Shown here: in pieces, positions 58,378-64,000 of the stretch | Position numbering within the stretch: position 1 is the first letter of the stretch | How the letters are laid out: every line of letters begins with the position of its first letter | Assembly: GCA_029891385.1 (NCBI GenBank) | Contig: CM057231.1 | Coordinates: 22,227,300-22,291,299, forward strand | Direction: 5' to 3' | DNA: 64,000 nt | DNA from: Erythroxylum novogranatense | Lineage: Eukaryota > Streptophyta > Magnoliopsida > Malpighiales > Erythroxylaceae | Made by a program: the position numbers and the translations under genes | Notes under the pieces: generated by a model | The model's database searches: none | Told to the model about the DNA's origin: nothing | Seen by the model: only the letters and a program-made list of their open reading frames with translations

Positions 58378-61300
58378 GGGACCCAATCTCAGAACCGGAT
58401 CCCAACCGAAAACCAAAACGGAAAACGATCGGAAGCAAAGCTAAGAACGGAGAACGAATCGGAACTAATCGATTCGAATCGGAAAAGAAATCGAAATCGA
58501 AACAAACAAAGAAACGGTTCAATAAAAGCGAAACAAATGTCCGACATCCGGTAACGAAAATTCTTGCGTGTCGCATTGGAAACCTTAGACTAATTCAAAT
58601 CTGAAAAATCTGGTATAGTTCAAACAAAACCGGTATAATTCTTTTCGTTTTCCTTTAAACATCTTTATTGAAATTCATGCAAATCCATACATACAATTTC
58701 CCTTTTGGAACATTTATCCTTATATAAAACTAACAAAACTAATCCATATTCAATTTTCCGATCAAAATTTCCATTTAGACAATCATCCATTCGAAACTCA
58801 ATTTCCTTTGCCATAATATTCCATAATCTCAAACTATTAAATTTCTCTATAATCAAGCATATCTTAAACTCATATTTAAAACACTTATTCTAATTTTCCT
58901 TTGCCATAAACAATTTAACGAAAATTCGGCAGCATAACGGTTGCATTTTAACTAACCCAAACCTGTAAGGTGTTTAAAATACACTTCTATATTCTCACAT
59001 AATAGCCAGTATCATCGGACTCCCCGTCCGAAATCCAACACAACAAACGCAATCCTATATCTACATATCCATATCCAAAACACATTATACAAATCCAATT
59101 CCTATTAATTTCTTAACTCAATATACAAATCCATAATTTACTTACATAATCCAATTTCATAATCATACATAAACTCAATTCTCTACATGAAATACATCAA
59201 TTATCTGCATATCCATACTTCATACACAAACTCAATTCCAAACATAAATTCATAATTTCTTTACATTCCAAAATTTCTCAAAATACAAAGCAAACAAAAT
59301 TGAAGGACATCTTGACTTTCCTTCATCCAATCTCCTGCTCGATACCTGAAGATGGGGATGAAAGGGGATGAGCTTGACAACTCGTGGATAATATATTTAT
59401 AAATCGAATAATAAGCAAAAATAATTTTATAAAAACCTCACTGTAGCAAATTTTTCAAAAGTTTATTTCGCGAACTTTTCAACTTTTCAAATCAATTATA
59501 ATAAATTCTCATTCTCATAATTTCTCATATTTTTCATAAGTCGTAAACAATTTAAAAAACATGAATGCATCACAATTATCAACAAAAACAAAAATCACAT
59601 AACACATCAAATGATTTGGGTCGGTCCAAAACGGAACGTACTGCACATTCCCGCATAGCGGTCCTGTGCAGCCGTGAACGGAACGTACTACACCTTTCTG
59701 CATCGCAATTCGATGTAGCCGTGACTTATGGGAGTCCGATATCGGAACTCCAGTGTCACTAGCGGGCAGTCGAAAGAAGGCTTTAAAAAATGAGTCAGTA
59801 CACTGACTCTAACTTAAGGGACCTAACCAAACCCACATATCATATAATTTACACTCGAAAACTCGGATTCCTCGAAGGCATATTTCAAAATTTTACTTTT
59901 CGTCATATCATCTCATAATCGCACAAAAAGTCACATAATGTCACATATCAGAATCTTAATTCATCCTAACACGAAGAATGCATAAATCATAACAATTTCT
60001 TAAAACCATAATTCAAACAAGAATCCAAATCACAATGCACATTTATCATCAAAAAGGAAAACTCTGGTTCTTTTTCTTTCGACAACCCAACTTCCCCAAT
60101 TCATAACTCCTTCCTCAAATCTCCAAATTGAACAAAGTTGGTATCGATGGAAAACTAAAAGAAAACTCTACAACTTCTATGAAGAGATTAAGAACCAGAT
60201 CTGCCTCTAAAGGAGTCAAAAACTAATTCAAGGTTACTGCCCAACTTGAAAATGTCTTACACAATGCTAGAAGTTTGAAAACTCGTATCTCTTAACACAA
60301 TTGCCTAACAATGTCCCATTTTACCTCAATGGAAAGATAAAAAAATGATTTACAACTTTCATGAAGGGTGCAAAAGTCAATTCAGTCATTAAAAGAGGTA
60401 AAAACACTCTCAAAGTTACTGCCTATATAAAAACCAATAGACCAGTAAACTTGCCAAATGAACAGTAACTGCTTTCTTTCTAACCTTATAACTTTTTGCT
60501 CCTAACTCCAATAATTGCAAATTATACCTCAATGGAAAGATAGAAAGATGATTCAAAACTTTCATGAAGGGTGAAAAAGTCAATTCAGTCATTAAAAGAG
60601 GTAAAAACACTCTCAAAGTTACTGCCTATATAAAAACCAATGGAACAGTAAACTTGCCAAATGAACAGTAACTGTTTTCTTTCTAACCTTATAACTTTTT
60701 GCTCCTAACTCCAATAATTGCAAATTATACCTCAATGGAAATATAGAAAGATGATTCACAACGTTCATGAAGGGTGCAAAAGTCAATTCAGTCATTAAAA
60801 GAGGTAAAAACACTCTCAAAGTTCTCGCTATATAAAACCAATGGAACGATAGAACTTGCCAAACGAATAAGAATCGCTTTCTTTCTAACCTTACAACTTT
60901 TTGCTCCTAACTCCAATAATTGCAAATTATACCTCAATGGAAAGATAGAAAGATAATATACATTCTATATGAAGGATGCAAAAACCAAATCAGTCTCTAA
61001 GGGGGTGAAAAACCCTTCCAAAGGTACTACACAATTATAACACTTAACAACAGTAACTGAAATTTTTAAACCCTTATAACTTCTTCATCCTAAGCCCAAA
61101 TGTGACAAATTATATATCATTGGAAAGCTTTAAACATGTACTATAATCTTCAAGAAGAACCCCAATCTAATTTACGCTCTAAAAGGGTTTAAAAACTAAG
61201 CGAAGTTTATGTCCATTTTAGGAAAATTGGACAACACCTCCCCTATAATTGCTCTAGCCAAAAACTCTTCAAGTCACAACCCAAACTCCATTACCTGCAT

Positions 61301-63747
61301 AAAAACTCAATATCTAATCTCTCACAACACAATCCAATTCAAATGATATCCAAATATAATTCAAATGGAAGCCACCACACGCTTAGGATTTTAATTATTC
61401 TCAAAACACAAAAATAACCTCAACTTACTCTTTTCTTTTTGTCAACTTCATTCATACTACAATACATTTTAGCAAATTTTCAAATCATTCATTCAAACAC
61501 AATGTCTCACAATTTTACATATTCAAATCTCAATCAATCACACATAATGAAATTCAAACAATTATTTCCATTTTATCAAAACATTCAAAACCATTGAAAG
61601 TAACAATTTAATCAATTTATTTAAGAAAAGTCCGAAACAATTGTAGTCATTTTCTAATCATTCCAAAATCAACGAATTTCATCAATAAAAAAAATCATAA
61701 TGTTCATACATTAACATAAATAATATTTATAAACATTTTTTTCTTCTTGATTTTTCAAAAACACAATAGTAGCTTATAATTCAAAATATAAATACATTAC
61801 CCATCTCGATTCCATGCTTGGACCTTGATTAAATCATCAATTTCTCCAAAGTCTCATTGAAACCCCTAAATCAAGACAAAATCCCTAATTTATTATCATC
61901 CAAGATTGAGCATCATCCTAGCATAATCACTTAAATTAACCATAGGAAACCCAATCACATAACCTTTCCAAGCTATCTAAACCAAGATCTCACTAAAATT
62001 TCAAAGATTGAAAACATCTCTTACCTTAAACTCTTCATCAAATTTCAGATTTATTGGCTCATGTTGGATCTCTTGAGCTCCTTCCTCTTTTCCCCCTTAA
62101 AACAACTCGAAAAATGCCTCTTGAAACCCATGGAAAACCGAAACCTAGCCTCTCCTCTTGTTCTCCACCGACGCATCCCTCCTTCTCTCTTCTCTCTTCG
62201 TTTATTTTCTTTCTTTTGTTTTGAAACCATCGTGCTTCACTCCCTCTTCATACGAAAGCCCTTCAATCTTCTTTTTAATGAATGGTAAATGACCAAAAGA
62301 CCCTTGCCTATAAGCTTTCTAACAATATAACTTAAGTGAACTTCCTAATTTGCCCTTCATTTAGCCTTTAAAAACTGACATCTTGCCTCCTTAATTTGAG
62401 CAGGAAAATGGAATAATTTGGTAACACTTCCTTTTAGAGAAGTGTTCCTCTATGTATTACGTTTCCAACGACACCAAAAACGCTCAAATCGGTTGAGAAA
62501 AGAAGGAGTTATGGCCAATATACTTTCAGACCTGAACTTAACCACGACTGAACCTTACGCCTAACTTCATTCCAAAAATTGAACACCTTAGGTGTTAAAT
62601 TGAACTTCGATTCCTTCACATGATTTGTAGCCCCATGTCTCTATTTTATTTTGCCTCAAGAATTGATTCAAATTTCACAAAATACTGAACCATGTTCAGA
62701 AAATTATCTAACTCATAACCTGTAACCAATCCTCTGACTTTGATTCAATCAATCTCTTTCTATTTAATCTCTTAAAAATTTTAATTCCCCATGAAAAAGT
62801 ATCTAATTGTCTTAGAAATCTAATGCTTCAAAAATCAAGTCAATCGGATATCGGAAGGAAAAGATATAAGCAAAAGATTGAAATAGGGACATGATAAGAA
62901 ATAAGAATAGAGACATGTATATATGTATAAACACATATATATATCCGAATTTTTCAAAAATCATATCTCTTGATCCCAAACTCCAAATTTGACAAATTTG
63001 GTATCAAAAGATAGGTCAAAGGAAGCTCTACAACTTCCATGAAGGACAGAAAAATCAAATTGTCCTCTAAGGGAGTCAAAAATCTACTTAAAGTTTCTGT
63101 CCTAATCATCTCTTCCTAAACAACTTCTAAATTTCCGTCGATCATAACTCCTAGCCTCGATATCGAAAAATTGCATACATTATGGCGATAAAAAGCTGGG
63201 AATATAAGCTACATCTTTCATGTAGACCATATACTCCAATTCAGACTAAATCCGTACGACGAGTGGCCTCAAAACCGAGTACACGCAAATGTACACTTAT
63301 GGTCATTTTTACAAAACAAAGCAAAATAACACTTAACTTCAAAAAATCATAACTTTCACTCCCGATATCAAAAAATATCAAACTTTATGGCTACGAAAAG
63401 CTCTCAACATAAGTTATAAGTTTCATCAAGATCATTTTCTCAAATTTGGCCTAGATTAAAAAGTCAACTCTCTATGCCAAAAAGTCAAACTTTTTCAATT
63501 TTTCATATTCTCACTTTTTTTCTCTTTATTTCTTAACCTTTAACTTCCATGTCAATCAACTATTCACTTTAACTTCCATAACTCATACAAATCTACACAA
63601 TTATCAAAATCATCAAACCAATTGATTCTTTTTCTCATCAAATTCCTCAAAGCACAAAAAACCTCTATAACACAATACATACACAAAAACCACTCATTTC
63701 ATTTCATTTTATAATTTTAAATTCCACTCTAAGATCGGGGTCCAACA
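58378..63747 (-). repeat. Main body of solo LTR F
   Basis: 5370 bp, AT-rich and noncoding, with the 203-bp array and many roughly 100-bp modules (60100, 60480, 60690, 60890, 61070, 62450, 62960, 63135, 63345). Its start shares GGATCCCAACCGAAAA with D. All open frames here are chance. Confidence 0.88.
60325..60975. repeat. 203-bp tandem triplication in LTR F
   Basis: AAAGTCAATTCAGTCATTAA recurs at about 60375, 60578 and 60781. The first two units are nearly identical, which is why the two 66-codon frames at 60416 and 60619 look like paralogues. The third unit has drifted. Confidence 0.93.
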
Positions 63748-63752
63748 CACAT

Positions 63753-64000
63753 TCACGTTCCTTTTTCGCAAGTCAAACGCAATCTCATACACTGTCTATA
63801 AAACAACACATTCATACATAAAGGAGAATACTAGTATTCTCATTCTCATTTCCAATCAAAATAAATATTCATGCATAGCTTTAAATACATATCAACATAT
63901 CCATCAAGAATTAAGCACAAGATACATAACACATGAGATGCTCAATGTTTGATATGCTTGAAACGTTATCCAAAATGACTAGTTACTAACTTAGTACAAA
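63753..64000 (-). repeat. 5' LTR of element B, continued
   Basis: TCACGTTCCTTTTTCGCAAG onward parallels 27651-27898 almost base for base and runs off the window. It confirms that everything from 38285 to 63747 is an insertion. Confidence 0.93.

Larger units (their letters stand above)
38280..63752 (-). mobile_element. Very large solo LTR F, TSD CACAT, split by element D
   Basis: F comprises 38285-38288 plus 58378-63747, 5374 bp, starting TATTGGGACCC and ending CGGGGTCCAACA, with CACAT at 38280-38284 and 63748-63752. The undisturbed target is visible in B's other LTR at 27646-27650. F is related to the LTR of D at its ends and in short modules. It has no interior or second LTR. D inserted only 4 bp inside its left end. 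The internal TG has become TA. Confidence 0.87.
26634..64000 (-). mobile_element. Tekay/Del-type Ty3-gypsy chromovirus (B), interrupted, extends past window
   Basis: The element is read on the minus strand. Left on the plus strand is its 3' LTR (26639-29219). Then come the polypurine tract, polyprotein (29154-33922), leader, primer site (about 36971-36986) and 5' LTR (36991-38284, continuing at 63753 and leaving the window). Left target copy is CATTA (26634-26638); the other lies outside. It is interrupted by a solo LTR at 34069-36936 and by the F/D/Retand nest at 38285-63747. The two LTRs differ visibly by substitutions and indels, so it is older than C and D. Confidence 0.9.

Noticed and set aside
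60416..60819. Two adjacent 66-codon paralogous frames
   Set aside because: They are by-products of the 203-bp tandem repeat in LTR F.

Overview
The window is plant nuclear DNA, almost certainly heterochromatic (pericentromeric or knob-like) and from an angiosperm; the species cannot be named. The evidence is Ty3/gypsy chromoviruses of the Tekay/Del type, a Tat/Retand-type element, Athila-type non-autonomous elements, an old Caulimoviridae insertion, and AT-rich spacer. I found no host protein-coding gene, no rRNA or tRNA gene and no CRISPR array. Most open frames are chance frames inside LTRs.

Layout. 1-9223: a broken minus-strand Tekay element (probable 3' LTR 1-1801, integrase 1820-3438, RT/RNase H pieces 6914-7295 and 9127-9223), split by two solo LTRs at 3439-6908 (TSD ATCAT) and 7296-9121 (TSD CTCCT). 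9224-~11700: Athila-type LTR remnants with almost no interior. ~11861-26638: a nearly full-length, decayed endogenous pararetrovirus (movement protein, coat protein, zinc knuckle, protease, RT, RNase H, C-terminal extension), split by a solo LTR (14400-16563, TSD ATCTG) and a complete Athila-derived non-autonomous element (20147-26292, TSD GGAGA). 26639 to beyond 64000: a minus-strand Tekay element, here called B, inserted in the viral sequence. Its left LTR, chromodomain-integrase, RNase H, RT, protease and gag are all recognisable, and a solo LTR (34069-36936) sits in its leader.

B's right LTR (36991-38284, resuming at 63753) is split by 25 kb of further nesting. A very large solo LTR, F (5.4 kb, TSD CACAT), is interrupted 4 bp from its left end by element D (TSD TTATT). 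D has two 4.7-kb LTRs around only 514 bp of interior. D's right LTR is split in turn by a complete 10.1-kb Retand-like element (44050-54157, TSD CACTT), which carries a 78-bp tandem array and an antisense reading frame downstream of its integrase.

The nesting order pararetrovirus > B > F > D > Retand is five levels deep. It is supported by exact 5-bp duplications for F, D and Retand; B's second duplication lies outside the window. The elements act on one another by insertion and LTR-LTR recombination: five solo LTRs are visible. Shared features across the Tekay-like LTRs are a GC-rich palindrome block, a degenerate module of about 100 bp, and a GGGCAAAATGGTCA-like motif.
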